A stretch of 64,000 nucleotides of DNA, from NCBI GenBank assembly GCA_016630955.3, contig CM049987.1, positions 1,488,001 through 1,552,000 on the forward strand, written 5' to 3'. This DNA is from Didymella arachidicola (Eukaryota; Ascomycota; Dothideomycetes; Pleosporales; Didymellaceae). Below are positions 19,414 through 31,289 of the stretch, piece by piece (the stretch's first letter is position 1; every line of letters begins with the position of its first letter). The notes under the pieces are model-generated. The model ran no database searches, had not been told where the DNA came from, and saw only the letters and a list, made by a program, of their open reading frames with translations. The position numbers were made by a program, and so were the translations under genes.

Positions 19414-21201
19414 TCGACCAAAGAGTGGGCGGCTCTCAATGACACTATAAACGGCTCACTGGTTCGTACTGTCCCTTCAGCATCGACTTGCTGGACTGGC
19501 AATTCTTTTGGGTCGACGATCCCGTGCGAGCTTGTTACTGATAAATGGTCGAACGGGACCTGGCACTTGCAGCAGCCGGAGTCAATTGACTAGCCGAACT
19601 ACGCAAACAACACTTGCTTGCCGATTGATGCTTCCGGATACTCGACTCAGAAAGGCTGCAGCATTGATGCTTTTACACAGTACATTGTCAATGCGAGTGA
19701 AGAACGCCGTGTTGCGTATGCAATGAGGTGGGCCTCTGATCGCGATATCCGCATCACTGTGAAAGGTACTGGACATGATCCAAACAGAAGGTGGGGACAG
19801 ATATCCCTCATATTATGAGCTCTGTTATTACCGCGCTCTCAGATCAAGTGGCGCATACTCCCTGGCAATTTGGACTCAAAACTTCAACGACATCAGGCGT
19901 GAAAGTGGTTGGACGCCGTTCACCAGCACCAAATCTACAGCTGATGATGTTCCAGTTGTTGGAAGCGGTCAGCAGTGGGGCAATATCTTGAAGTTTGCAA
20001 TGAGCCGCGGTCGTGTCGTGACGATGGGACAAGACCCCAGTGTTGGCCTCGGGGGCTACATCCAAGGCAGAATCAACGAACCCTTGGATTGCACGCACGG
20101 TCTGGCGGCGAACCAAGACCTACAGATTACCGTCGCCACAGCGACTGGAAAAGTTCTTGTGTCCAACGCAGTGCAGAACCACGATCTCTTCTGGGCTCTG
20201 CGCGGCGGCGGGCCCGGGCAGTATGGTGTGGTGACTGAATATGTCATCAAACATTACCCGGCCCCCAGCAACGTCGTGTTTGGAAGCTTTGTGATCAAGC
20301 CTCGATGTAGTGCCAATGAAACCCACGAAGCATCCTGGAATGCTGCCGCTGCGTACCTCAGCCACTGACCAGACCTCATGGACGCCCAGCTCGCAGGTGC
20401 AGCTACCGCGTCGAAGGGCGATACTGCCTCCAAGTTCTTCCCAAACCTCGCATCTCAGCAGCCGTTCTATGGCATTACAGTCAATCAAGTCTCCTTGACT
20501 TTCAACACAAGCCCTGCTGCGGTCGCAGCTCTTGTCAGGCCGGTCATTGCTCAGCTGAACCGATGGAACAGCAGTAACAGCTCTGTCGAAATTGCGTTCA
20601 GCATCTCCACTTTCGATAACTATACTGTCTTCTATTTCGCTATGTCTGGCAACAACGTCGCAGGAGGCGAAAGTGTCACTTCGTCCCGCCTCCTCGGCCG
20701 TCACGAGCTTGTTGATACGCCACGTAATGACGTCGTTCGGTACCTTAAGAATGCCATGGCAGACCAAGACACCACAAAAGACACAGATGCCACCACTGGT
20801 CTACAAGGCGGCCCCGGCGTCCACGACATTCCTGGAGAACGATGGGGCGCGCTTCTTCCCGCTTGTCGGTCGGCATATCTGCACTTCATCTCTACTGGTG
20901 CCACTTTTGATTCTATCGCCGCTGGTACTCCCGAGAAAGCGCTTGATAGTGCTCCGAAGTGGTATGAAGAGAGCCGGGAGCCGATGTGCACAGAGTGGGC
21001 GCCTGATAGCGGTGCATACATAGATGAAGCGAACCCGTTGAACAAAAAAAACCGCAAAGGACTATTATGGCGAAAACTATAAGAAGCTAAGGAACAAAAA
21101 CGACAAAGTAGAATCCCAAGGAAAGCTTGTTCGTTCTGGCGGGCGTTGGAAGCGATGCATGAGACTATGATTTCGACACCGGAAGGCTGTGTCGTATTTG
21201 A
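19414..21201 (+). pseudogene. FAD-linked (PCMH/BBE-type) oxidoreductase pseudogene
   Basis: Codons read STKEWAALN near 19414, then a region before CLPIDASGYSTQKGC, then the FAD-binding segment (RITVKGTGHD, LAIWTQNF, GGYIQGRINEPLDC, LFWALRGGGPGQYGVVTEYV) and a C-terminal substrate part ending DYDFDTGRLCRI and TGA at 21199-21201. A 52-bp intron at 19791-19842 joins HDPNRR to SSGAYSL. Lesions: TAG near 19588 and TGA near 21149, both where Trp is expected; TGA at 20366-20368; a frameshift near 21045. Family members are secreted flavoenzymes oxidising sugars, alcohols or alkaloid-like compounds. The Trp-to-stop changes may be RIP that leaked from nearby repeats. Confidence 0.8.
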
Positions 21202-21579
21202 TCCCATTGGCTTGTCGGCTTTTCTGATAGTTTTTTGCAACACCTACCTTCGGTCTTAGCTTGTTGTTTGGTTGTGAACCCTATAAAGATTAGAGTCTCT
21301 GATTCTCAAAGGTAGGCTGTGGATATAACGACACCAATACAAAATTGACTTTGTTTGACTGCATTCCAGTCAGCGCTTTGGAGTAGTACCTCTTCAATCT
21401 CGAGTCTTATTACACTGCCTGGGTGAGTCGAAATTAGTATCTTGCTTTCACTGTCCGAATTACAATGCTCCATGAAGCCCCACGCATATACATAACACGG
21501 ATGGTCCAGAGCATACCCACATCTGATTCACATCCACTCCCATACTGCATTCCAACCGTAGCTTTCTTTTTCCTACAAC
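21202..21579. other. Gene-free stretch
   Basis: Nothing coding or structured was recognised between the two pseudogenes. Confidence 0.4.
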
Positions 21580-22230
21580 ATGCACGATCCTCGCTCTTCC
21601 CGTTCATCACGCCGTTACCCCTAGTGGGACGGCCGCTCATCCTACCCTCAAGATCGCCGCTTCGTTGATGGCCAGAACTTCAACTCCGCCCGAGGTATAG
21701 GCAACATGTCTCATCGTGAGCGTGAAGGAGCCTGGGGCCAGGCCCAAGCCCGCATCAACGACCCACACTCCATGCCGCACCAGCGCTCTGTCGCCAATGC
21801 GACCATGGGCAATTTCTATGCTGCCAAAGATGCTCGCGACCGCCGCCGCCGTCGCAACACTGGCGTCGACGAGGTCGCGGACTATATGGCTCGCATGGGC
21901 CTTGGCGGTCGTGAGTGTCGCGATCGTCGCTCCGGCCGCAATGTGTAGTGGCAGGACCAGTACGCTGCTCCTGAGCCACCGAGGCTACACCCACGCAACG
22001 CTGAGTACTATCTTAATCGCGCGATGCGGCCTAGCAACTCGTATCAAGACAATTACAACGACGCCTACCAGTACATACATGGTCGGCAGCCTAATCATCG
22101 CACAGCACCCGTCGGTGATCGTCACGACCGGAGTGAGTATGCTCGCCGAAACGCAAGGGTCGGCCTTGAGGATGGACGCAATCGTAACCCTGCAACTTCC
22201 CGCTGGGCTAGGATGCGCAACTGGTTTTGA
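21580..22230 (+). pseudogene. Small Arg-rich hypothetical protein, two in-frame TAG codons
   Basis: The ATG at 21580 starts a frame of 216 codons interrupted by TAG at about 21622-21624 (after RRYP) and at 21946-21948 (after SGRN V). Between and after the stops the composition stays the same: Arg-, Asp- and Asn-rich, low complexity (RDRRRRRNTGVDEVADYMAR, NSYQDNYNDAYQYIHG). The frame ends at WF followed by TGA at 22230. CAG-to-TAG changes would explain both stops. I do not recognise the family. If the stops are genuine this is a dead gene; a spliced alternative was not found. Confidence 0.55.
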
Positions 22231-24523
22231 AATGTCGAACCAACACAATACACTCGCCCTCTTCTAAGTCGGTGGCTGTACGAGGAAGAAAGGACAATGA
22301 GGTGGCGATGGATAAGGGATTCGGTATGATGAGATGGAGGGGGAAAACATTGTAGCAACAACATAGATCCAGACAATTGCCTGCACCTTCGCGGTAAATA
22401 ATGATGAAATGGCTGAAAAAACGTAACGTTTCTTTTGGGAACAAGATGTGATGCTAAGATTGGCCGCAAGGAACAAACTCTACTAAAGGACCTACTCGAC
22501 TCGGGTTTTCGAAGGGCGCTGCCTGGGAAAGAGTCGCGCTTTCGAAATCTCGATGCTTTGGGCATGTACCGAGTTTGCTCTGGCTGCATGCACCCTTGGC
22601 TGCACCTGGACCACCAATGCATGTTGGTGCACTAGAACCTGGTAAAATTGCTAGCTGCGCAATTGTACGAATATGTATTCCTAGGTAGTCAGTGTGTGCT
22701 CATGCCCAGCTGTGGAGGACGACAATCTTTTGCATTCATCTGTCATGTCAAACCCGGCAACCGTGAAACGAAGAGAGCACTGGGGCAATGCTGTACTAGC
22801 AGTAGTTGACATTGGTGTCTGGAATCTGCGAGAACGCAATGCCTTCCTTTTGCCTGTAGTCTCCGAATGTACAGCAATCTGCTTGTAGTATTCCATTGTG
22901 CATTTGCAGTTACAGTTGATGCGCCACGTCTGGGTCTTTGAGCTTGCTCTTAACATGTCTTTGTTCACCTCTTTCGCTTTGAAGCGGTATTTGGCTAACG
23001 GCGCCGACGGGCGATCCTTGCTTTGATGAGGCTGTTGGTTGCACCTCAGGCGCCCACAAGGGAAGTCAGTTTTTGAGTCTAGACATCGGCCATTGCTGCG
23101 GCTCGGTCACGGAACATTGATGCTGTCGGCAACATTGCAAGAGCACGATGCTTTGCAGCCTTCTCCGAGCTGCGGCGCACAATGTGGCTGAAAGCGCATG
23201 CCGAAGGACAAACTAGCTGGCGTCGTGTTTTGTGCATCTGACAAGGAAGGTACCGGAATACACGAGGCCATCCTAGGCAGTCTGAGGTTAGCCTACACAG
23301 ACCAATAATTGAACATGCACAACGGATGGAATCGATATCGAAATGACGAAGGTAGTGACTGAAGGAGAAAGACAAGCGACCGTTTGCAAAAGCGTTTCGT
23401 GATCCCGGCCTGATCAGTGGCACGACATGCGCCGTGCGGCCGTGAGCGGAAGTTTTGAGGCAGAGCGGTACACAGGCCTGAGGTGGTTCGAACTTCAACG
23501 ATGGCGGTTGCAACGGGTCGTTACGGCTCTGAGCTTTTCCGTGCTACTACTATTCGATAGATAGCGGTGAGGCCACGGGCGAGTCACGATGGCCGGAAAA
23601 GGACACGAGTGAAACTAGCACCCCGCAAAAGGGTCTACACAATATGAGTTCGAGGGTTGACCGACGGTCGGCAAGCCCTCTTGAGCAATGAATCGGCACA
23701 CTTCGCGAGTGGACTTTGGTGGGTGCCGGTGGGTGCTGCTGAATGGAGAGCAAGACGGAGAGTGGCTGCACGGTGCTGCAGCTGCATGCAGGCCAAGGCA
23801 GGCTACTGCGGCAGCGCGCAACCAGTGCGGAGGCGCTGGAGGGCATCTCGACGCGGCATCGACACGCATTGACCTGATTGACTGCCTGCATCGAGGCATC
23901 GACAGACGAGGTGCGAAGGTTGCTCTGCGCGATTCGTAGAGATTCGGCCGCCGGCAATTTCAATAGCTCAGGGCTGGCCTGCTGCGCAGCAGGCACCATG
24001 GGATCTTCGCAGCACGGCAAGAGTGGTGGCTGCCGTGCGCGCCAGCCTCCAGTATGGAGGCGCGCCTTCGGTGGTGAAAGCAGCGTAATTGGCTGCAGCG
24101 CGCAGAGGGCTTGGTGTGAGAGAGACACTCATCCCGGCTACGATCCAGTCGAGGCCCGGCCAGCGTTCCCTGCCCTCTGCTAGCATACTTTTGAAACTCA
24201 GTCCACCTCCTGGCGGGAGGGGACTACAAGGCGATATATCCACTGCGGCGTCCTCCTGTCTCGTGCTGCCCGTCACCGTCATCGCCGCAAAACTGGTCTG
24301 CATTTTGGAGGCCCGTCTGTCCCGTCCGTTCTTATTCTCGTGTTGTGATCGTCGAGAGCGGCTCGCAGCAGCAAACACGAATGCGGACAGCGTGCACGCG
24401 CGCCTTACGCTCCTCGTCGCAACAGCAGCACCGTGCCACCAGTATTTAGCAGCCGCACCACCCGGGTCGCGCAGGTATTCAAGCATTCGTGCTCCGTGTC
24501 CCCAATCGCAACCACCCATCGCC
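22231..24523. other. Intergenic region with no supported gene
   Basis: Several frames of 60-200 codons occur on both strands but overlap each other and show no domain, signal peptide or intron pattern. The GC-rich part 23500-24520 probably contains the promoter and leader of the next gene. A 16-bp palindrome (CCTGCTGCGCAGCAGG) occurs near 23978. Confidence 0.45.
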
Positions 24524-26383
24524 ATGAAGCGCAAGTTCTCCTTCAACTTGGCGCCCGTTGTAAGCATCCTGCCGACGTTGGACAGAACCTGGATACCCTA
24601 ACACGTCGCGCAGAAGATTCCCGGAAAGACGGATGCCGCCAAGGACAGGACGCCAGAGCCTACGCCCGCGCAGATCCAACCGCCCAAAGAGCCGCAATCA
24701 CACAGGAGACACCATTCGAAAGATGACTTTCCCCATCTCGCCGCCTACATCAGCCGCCAGTCGCTCGATGCACACACAGAACGCGAGCTGCGCGTGGCAT
24801 GTCGTCTTATTCTGCAGAACTTCAAGCCGTCCGACCATGGCATGGAAGACACCGACCCTCGTCTCGACTTTGGTGCCATGAACAGGCGCAAGAACGAGCA
24901 GCAGAAGGGCGCAGCAGGCAGCGCGAGCGCGAACAACCCCAGGGTTAGGATGCCTACCGGAGCGCCTGTCGACCTGAAGACTGCCCTCGAAGCCCGAAGG
25001 ATACGAGCAGAGGCGGAGGCAAAGAAGAACCCTCAGAGCACCTTGCCTGTACGCACCAAGTCCGCTCGTCAAAAGTTTGACGATGCTTTTGCAAATGAGA
25101 GAGGGCGCTCTGCAGCGAAGAAGTACACCACTGCCAAGGCAGCACCTACTGAGACAATGCAGAGGGGTCGCTCTCAGCGCACCAGACACGAGTCTGCCGA
25201 TGCTGACAGTCTAGCCACGCCTATGACAGGCTCGACCACTGACGCCTATTTCAACCACGCATCGACCGCACCCTCGTCCGCAGCCCTTACATCAGGAGGC
25301 ACGTCGAACCGCCATTCTCGCCAGTTTGAACCAGCGGCGATCGCAGACGCTCAGGCTGCTGAGTGGATGCGGAAGGAGCTTGAGAAAAGGAGGCAACAGA
25401 ACGATTCTCCTCAACAACCCCCTACTAGCGCCGTCCGACCACCGAGTCGTGCTCGCAGCATCAAGGACAACATCAAGGAGTACATCTTCCCGGGCAGCAC
25501 ATCGGTGTCTCGAGCTCCATCTCGAGCACTGAGCCGAACGCAATCAAGAGAATCTCTGGCTTTGTATGATGACGATGATGGACAGCCAACTCGGACTGGG
25601 TCGCAGCGTGGCTGGCGAAGCTGGGGATCAAGAATAAGGGTCAACTCCAGGAGTAACAGCAGACCAGGAACGAGGGGTCGTGATGCTGAAGCGGAACAGG
25701 CCAAGAAGTCCGAGGTCAATCTCAACCGCGAGCTGCCGCCTCTGCCCAGTCTCGACTCATGGAAAAACGAAGTAAAGCCACAGCCGGAGCTATCGAGTTC
25801 CCACATCGCCAGTGTCATGCGTGCTCAAGACAAACAACAAGGTCCTTTCTCGCCAACACAAAGCCACCGCAGCCATAGGAGAAGCGGTTCTGACACGCTT
25901 GATGTGCAATATGCACAGGCCTACCCTCAAAGTCCGTCGGTGCACAGCCATCGATCGCCCATGTACAACAAGCAGAGAGCCGAGTCGAAGAAGATCTCAC
26001 CTAGACCAGATCAGGGCGAAATCTCGCAAGTCATGACTGGCTGGTCCGCATCGACTGGCAATCTTGCACCTCGAAACGGTCACCTTCGCAACAAGAGTAC
26101 CGATAACTCGTCTCCTGGCAAGATGAGCATGGAGCAAGACAGCTTCTCGCGCAAGATTAGCGTCGACACTCCCAATCACCACGCATTCCCTGATGCGGAG
26201 AAGTTACAGAAGACCCAACAGCAGAGCAAATTGAAGAAAGTGTTCAGCGGATGGATGCACAAGAAAGAGAAGAAAGCGGAGTGGACGTCCAAGGTAGAGA
26301 AACAAGGCGTGAAGGAGGGTGTTCTTGTTCAGGACGACTCGTTCAACAATGATCGCACACATGGACCCGTAGTGCGCTACTAG
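24524..26383 (+). CDS. Disordered Ser/Arg-rich hypothetical protein
   Basis: Two exons, 24524-24559 and 24614-26383, with a 54-bp intron (GTAAGC...CGCAG), give 601 residues. The start MKRKFSFNLAPV lies in a good context (GCCATG). A short ordered segment near residues 45-85 (FPHLAAYISRQSL, ELRVACRLILQNFKPS) is followed by long disordered sequence rich in Ser, Arg, Gln and Pro with repeated RAPSRALSRTQSRE-type motifs, then a basic C-terminus (KKVFSGWMHKKEKKAEW). No catalytic domain is visible. Such proteins are common, uncharacterised fungal proteins; the phosphorylatable RS-like repeats suggest a scaffold or signalling role, which is only a guess. Confidence 0.8.
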
Positions 26384-27427
26384 ACAGCGAGGGTTGGGAG
26401 TTGGCATCTTGAATTCCTTTTGTTTCTTGTAAATTCTCTCGATCTTGCATGGCGTTGGATACACAGACATGGCTGGTCCCTTCAGTTCTGTGTCCTCTCT
26501 TTGCATACGCGCACCACATTCATACTACTACACTAGTCCTTTCACGAAGTAATGCGTAATGTGCTACGAGCTGTATGGTACGGTAGCCAAAAGGTGCGGC
26601 AATTTCGCGCTGTACATTTCTTGTTCGATTCGAACGAGCTCGGTTCAGAATTTGCAATCACAAGAATTGTTTCAACCCCAAATCCTTGCCTATAGCTGCC
26701 GCCTTCAAACAATATGTCTTCAAATAGCTCCCAGCCACGGACTGGTCCGTGGCAATATCTAAGTCTCATTATACCTGCAGCCCAGAATCTTGCCAACGTC
26801 GCTGCCTGCCCGACGCTGCAGTTGGGCTGCAGGACGTTTCAGCCCATGCAGGGTTCTTGCTACCAACGAACTGTCGATAGCCTCAGCGGCTACAGATCGG
26901 CTAGAGGGCGAGCAACGGCTGCACGTGGGTTATGATTTATTCGATGCCTGGGGTTGACGTGTCGTATATCCGAGGACCCTAAACTGCATGTCAGTTGAAG
27001 GAGACGCCGTGAAGGGCTGTTCACTTGACTGTGCCTGCTCCTTCTTTCTCTGGTTTGGAACGAGTGTAATTCTGGAGTCGGTACCTTCTCTTTCCAGCAA
27101 CCCCGATCCCGAGCGCTATCAAGAGACTGGACCCAGGCTCGGCTGCCACCTTCACCTGTATTTCTTTGCAGTCGCCGTATCTCGGCGGTCCTTGCAATCA
27201 TGGTCAATACAAACGATCTCAGTGGGTGACACCTGACCGCAGCTGCATTTGCAAACTCAAACATCCTCCTAAATCGCTCCAGCGCTTGATAAGCAGCGTA
27301 GCCCAAACAGTCAGCCATTACGCACGCGCTGTTAATATATCATCCGTGCAACAATCATCTCCATCGACACTCATCCGACATTGGACCCTATAGCCGGCAG
27401 ATACCGAATCAATCAGGGCTACAGGCC
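26384..27427. other. Intergenic region
   Basis: Contains the 3' region of the previous gene and the 5' region of the next. No additional gene or RNA was recognised. Confidence 0.4.
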
Positions 27428-28861
27428 ATGACATACACTTTCGCCCGTGCTACGGCATATCAGACACCGCAGCGCCCCATTCGAAGTTCTAAAGAGTTGA
27501 CAAAGACAGTGGCCATGTGTAAAGTAGTTAAGTACTGGTTTGCATGCCATCACGGGTCCCGGATCCAACACTCGAGGTGTGGAGGAACTAAGCACAAGAG
27601 CACGAGGAGTGGGTTGGCAACCGCTTGCAAATCCGAGCCGTACCTCTCTTTCGTCTTTGCGTTTGACTGCGGCCCATGTCAGCACCAAGCTTTCGAAGAT
27701 GGCTGGAAGCACAAGTTGAGGGTGGCAGAAATTTTCCTGGAGAAGCTGAAGCAGAAGGGTCTTCCTGGTGTTCGGAAAGTGGAAGCTTTGGTCGAACAAC
27801 TCAACGACGACTTCAACAGCGCGAGCTGGAACACCCGCACTCTGTACCCACATGCGCACAAGGATCGCACCGTGCGATCCATTCTTGGACAGTTCAATAA
27901 GGTCTCGTCTCCATTGTCCAGAGAAGTGTTGCCACCAGACCTATCAGTACCATTGGAAATCGTTGGACCTGATCATCCTAACTACGAATATGATTGGGAC
28001 TACATTGCCAGCACCGATCCAGTCCATCCTGTCGACACAAGCTACGCTCACTCACTCAACGAAGTCGATCCTTCATGGATGCTTGGTCACTTATCCCCTG
28101 AGGAGTTCGAACGAAGCGGCGAGGGAGTTGGCTTCAATGCCAGCGAGACAGACACGGTGTGGGGCAGCAGTCTCGATGAAATCAGTGCACAGCCAACGAC
28201 ATGGGTCGAGGACTCACCAGCTTGGTCATATGACGATATAGCACCTGAAGAATCCCTCGGTACTACGGCACTGGAAAGCCAAACCAAACCTAACGTAGAA
28301 GATGAAGACCTGCTCTTGGAGCGTGTCGCCATGGTCACACGGTATTTCTGGAGTGTTGTGAACGTAATTCCTGCCAGCGAACAAGCGTCACAGGCAACGA
28401 GATCTGTCCGAGGTGACGATCTAGATAATGCCTTCAAGAGCTTGCACATCGCAGACTTCGAGGCAGATGCAGAAACGCCAAACACAGGCCTGCCGACACC
28501 GCCTTCGACACCTACACGGCTTTCGACAGACGAATCCTGCGGTCTCGATGCCTCCACTTTAAGTTCGCCAAGTCCGTTAATGAAATTCCCCTCGCCACTT
28601 CTCTTGAAGATTGGACCGCAATCCTTGTTTCCTGTGTCACAATTTGCAGCAGTGCCAGCACCAAAACCTTCAAGCAGCTATGACGACAGGCGCCGTCAGT
28701 ACCTCCCCTTCATGAAAAACGCTGACAGAGTCCGATATAACAGTGAGCTACTGCACCTATCCAGATGTAAGGTCAGGGATACCGAAGGACCAAATGGACG
28801 ATCTGTAGTGGACCCGCAGCTACCTCGAGACGGCGCTGCGAAGACTGGGTGGTGGAAGTGA
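27428..28861 (+). CDS. Hypothetical protein with N-terminal Cys/His cluster
   Basis: One exon, 477 residues from the ATG at 27428. A second Met at 27515 (MCKVVKYWFACHHGSR) is the likelier start, because the Cys/His cluster (C31, C40, H41, H42, C51, C68, C81, C84) begins there. This arrangement resembles the short zinc-binding N-terminus of many fungal-specific proteins of unknown function. The middle is acidic (VDPSWMLGHLSPEEF) and the end is Ser/Pro-rich with PTPPSTPTR. No enzyme motif. Probably a nuclear or cytosolic zinc-binding protein; function unknown. Confidence 0.75.
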   Translation: MTYTFARATAYQTPQRPIRSSKELTKTVAMCKVVKYWFACHHGSRIQHSRCGGTKHKSTRSGLATACKSEPYLSFVFAFDCGPCQHQAFEDGWKHKLRVAEIFLEKLKQKGLPGVRKVEALVEQLNDDFNSASWNTRTLYPHAHKDRTVRSILGQFNKVSSPLSREVLPPDLSVPLEIVGPDHPNYEYDWDYIASTDPVHPVDTSYAHSLNEVDPSWMLGHLSPEEFERSGEGVGFNASETDTVWGSSLDEISAQPTTWVEDSPAWSYDDIAPEESLGTTALESQTKPNVEDEDLLLERVAMVTRYFWSVVNVIPASEQASQATRSVRGDDLDNAFKSLHIADFEADAETPNTGLPTPPSTPTRLSTDESCGLDASTLSSPSPLMKFPSPLLLKIGPQSLFPVSQFAAVPAPKPSSSYDDRRRQYLPFMKNADRVRYNSELLHLSRCKVRDTEGPNGRSVVDPQLPRDGAAKTGWWK

Positions 28862-29440
28862 TGGCGCCGTACGATTGTTCGCCGCGCCGTTGGAATGCCG
28901 GGATACCAAGTGCTTATGAACATTGAGTGGTAATAATCGAGATGTATGTAGCAAGGTTCTGAAAGTTCGGGTCATCATGTATCGTGTATCATTATCGTGG
29001 GTATTTAAGGGGGATCTAATGCTATGCTAATCCTGACTTTGAAGGACGTTCTCCCGGCTCAAGTCAACACATGAATTGGAGCTTGCGCGGCAGACGATAG
29101 TCGTTTCACTCGCTTCAATATCATTGCTGTCTTGAAGGGCAGACATGTCCGAACTCTGTCCGCCTGTCTCAGGACATGCGGTATGACGACGGCTGGTGTC
29201 GGCAGCCACTCATTATTACCTCTCAATCGAGCACGCTGAGATTTTGTTTGAACATTTTGTCCGTCTGCACTGGGCAAACCTTCCTTTGAAGTTTGGTCTG
29301 TCAAGCTTCGGATTTTTGCGCGCGAGGCCATGCTGTGATATGGCTCTTGATGCTTTGTCTTCGTATACTCCCTGAAGCCGCTGATTAATCAGCAAACGTT
29401 GCAAGGAACGATACAGCAGTGGTAGACAAGAGCTGAGTTC
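28862..29440. other. Intergenic region between convergent genes
   Basis: Lies between the 3' ends of the Cys/His protein gene and csn6. No gene recognised. Confidence 0.4.
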
Positions 29441-30856
29441 TCATGACCACCGTTCACCACCAGCCCTCATGCTGCCAGCACCACCACCCATGTCAAAGAA
29501 GTTGCCGTCAGGTGGCCCGCCGTAACCACCCATCATGTTTCCCATTCGACTTTTGCCCTGGCTCTTGGCATTCTCAACGATATGGCTCTTGCGACCAAGC
29601 TCTTTGGCCGAAGATACGGAATTGGTGATAGATGCCAGTAAATTCACCAGCTGGACGTCTGATGCTTCTTGTTGCGACTCGAGGGTGAAAGCTTCTGAGT
29701 CTGGTGGAGCAAGGATGTTCAGACGTGCCAGCGTAGCTGAGATGCTGCGGAGGATAGTGTGGTCTAGAGGGAGCGGACCCCGGGCGTCTGCGGCCGCGGT
29801 CTGTGGGATAGACGAATCTGAAAGGTAAGATGGTGGCAATGCGTCCAAGTAGGCACGGAGGAGTGCAACACGGCGACCGAGCATGCGGACAGCGTTCATC
29901 TTTGCCGTCAAGGAAGATATTACTGCTACTTGTTAGTATTCGTTACAAATGCATCAGTAGGTCTTGGTCTTACTCTCTTCATCGTCCGCATCCAGCACTG
30001 CTGCCTCGTCGATGGGTGCATCTTTCTCGCTGTCCTTCTCCTTTTGCTTCCCTTTGCCCTTCTTAAGAGCACTTTCGTTAGCCTTGGGAGTCTCAGCTGC
30101 AGGTGCAGATATCTCTGGAGACCCCTCGACAGCAGTGGCGTTGCCTCCTCCACGAGCAACAAAGTCCACACTAATCATCTCAGCTTCCCCCGTCTCTACC
30201 GAGTAGACCAGTTCCCTGAATTTGATCGTCTTCGCCTGAACTGCGCCATCAATGTCCATGGCCTTATCGTTAGGGTCGTTGGGCGCATTCTCAGAGAGCG
30301 ACTCGTAAAGAGTGAGTGGTAGCTTGCCAGCCGCTGTGGCTTCTGTGTACGTGCTCTCTGGGTGAAAGAGCAAGAGGATCGGGGAGTCGTTGTAGAGCTC
30401 GGTAATGCGCGAGTGGATGGGTAGAATGTGGGAACCTGGCCCTGACGCTGGGCCGAGTGTGAACCAGCCAACAAGATCAAGTTGGGGCTGCTTATGTACT
30501 TCCTTGACTGCAAATAGGGTCAGAATGTTCGCAATATCATTTGATATCTATTTGTAAGTTGTCTTACAATCTTCCAACCGCTTGCTAAACCATTCGTCAT
30601 CGAATACGACCTCGCCATCTGCGCTTGAGCTCAGCTTGGCCTGAAACGCCACCTCCATAGTGACTTCTTGACCATTCTGAGCGCCGAGAATAGCTCCAAC
30701 AACTGGGCCTTGTTGCTGCCGTAATGTGTGTCGTGATATGCAATCTGATATTGTGAGGAGCACAAGCGGGTGTAGCTGGACGATAGGGCTGGTGTCTGAA
30801 GCCCGCGACGTAGAGATGAGTGGATTTTGGCTGTCTTCGGCCATCTTGGTGGTCAT
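29441..30856 (-). CDS. csn6: COP9 signalosome subunit 6 (MPN domain)
   Basis: Three exons: 30568-30856, 29974-30507 and 29441-29922; introns of 60 and 51 bp; 434 residues. The MPN domain starts at about residue 24 (PIVQLHPLVLLTISDCISRH) and includes VGAILGAQNG and the join RLEDFKEVHK/LDLVGWFTLGP. The metal-binding HxH of active MPN+ proteins (CSN5) is absent, as known for CSN6, so this is a structural subunit. The C-terminus has the conserved helical region (MLGRRVALLRAYLDALP, LARLNILAP) and a Gly/Met-rich tail. The COP9 signalosome removes NEDD8 from cullins in the nucleus. An acidic/basic insert (KKGKGKQKEKDSEKD) lies before the last exon. Confidence 0.92.
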
Positions 30857-31289
30857 AGTTGATGATGAGGGATTGAAACACGCGCGGTGGTTACCGCGGC
30901 TGTGATTGCTTGATTTCTAAAGTTTAGTGGTGGAGAGCGGCGTTGGAGGCAACAGCAACCGCGGGGAGCTTGAGCTGGAGCTCCGGCAGGTGCCCCACTA
31001 GGTCTTGGCGACGCGCACGTGAAAGAAGTCGCCGTCACGCGTTCCATCCTTGAGCCATCTCAACATCCCATGCACGAGACTTAGCCAGCCTGGGAGAGTG
31101 AACAGCCACACACTTCGAGCCCATGTTACAAGGACTTGCCTGATCTTGAAATTTTCAATGTCTTCTATGGCATATGGTAGATCTGTATATGCCGGTAAAC
31201 GAATGGTATCTCGATGCACTCGCTTCAAACGCCCAAACACCGAGCCCAAGAGTCTTTTGAGCCCACACTAAAGCAATGGGAAGACTAGC
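30857..31289. other. Intergenic region upstream of csn6
   Basis: Promoter of csn6 and 3' region of the polyol dehydrogenase gene. No separate gene recognised. Confidence 0.4.

Noticed and set aside
19414..22230. FAD oxidoreductase and neighbours as a secondary-metabolite cluster
   Set aside because: No polyketide synthase, peptide synthetase, terpene cyclase or cluster regulator occurs in the window, and the oxidoreductase is dead.
22122..22622. 166-codon bottom-strand frame overlapping the Arg-rich pseudogene
   Set aside because: Opposite-strand shadow of a low-complexity region, without its own motifs.
23079..23513. 144-codon frame on the bottom strand
   Set aside because: Random-looking composition, no domain, no splice or start context, overlapped by other frames.
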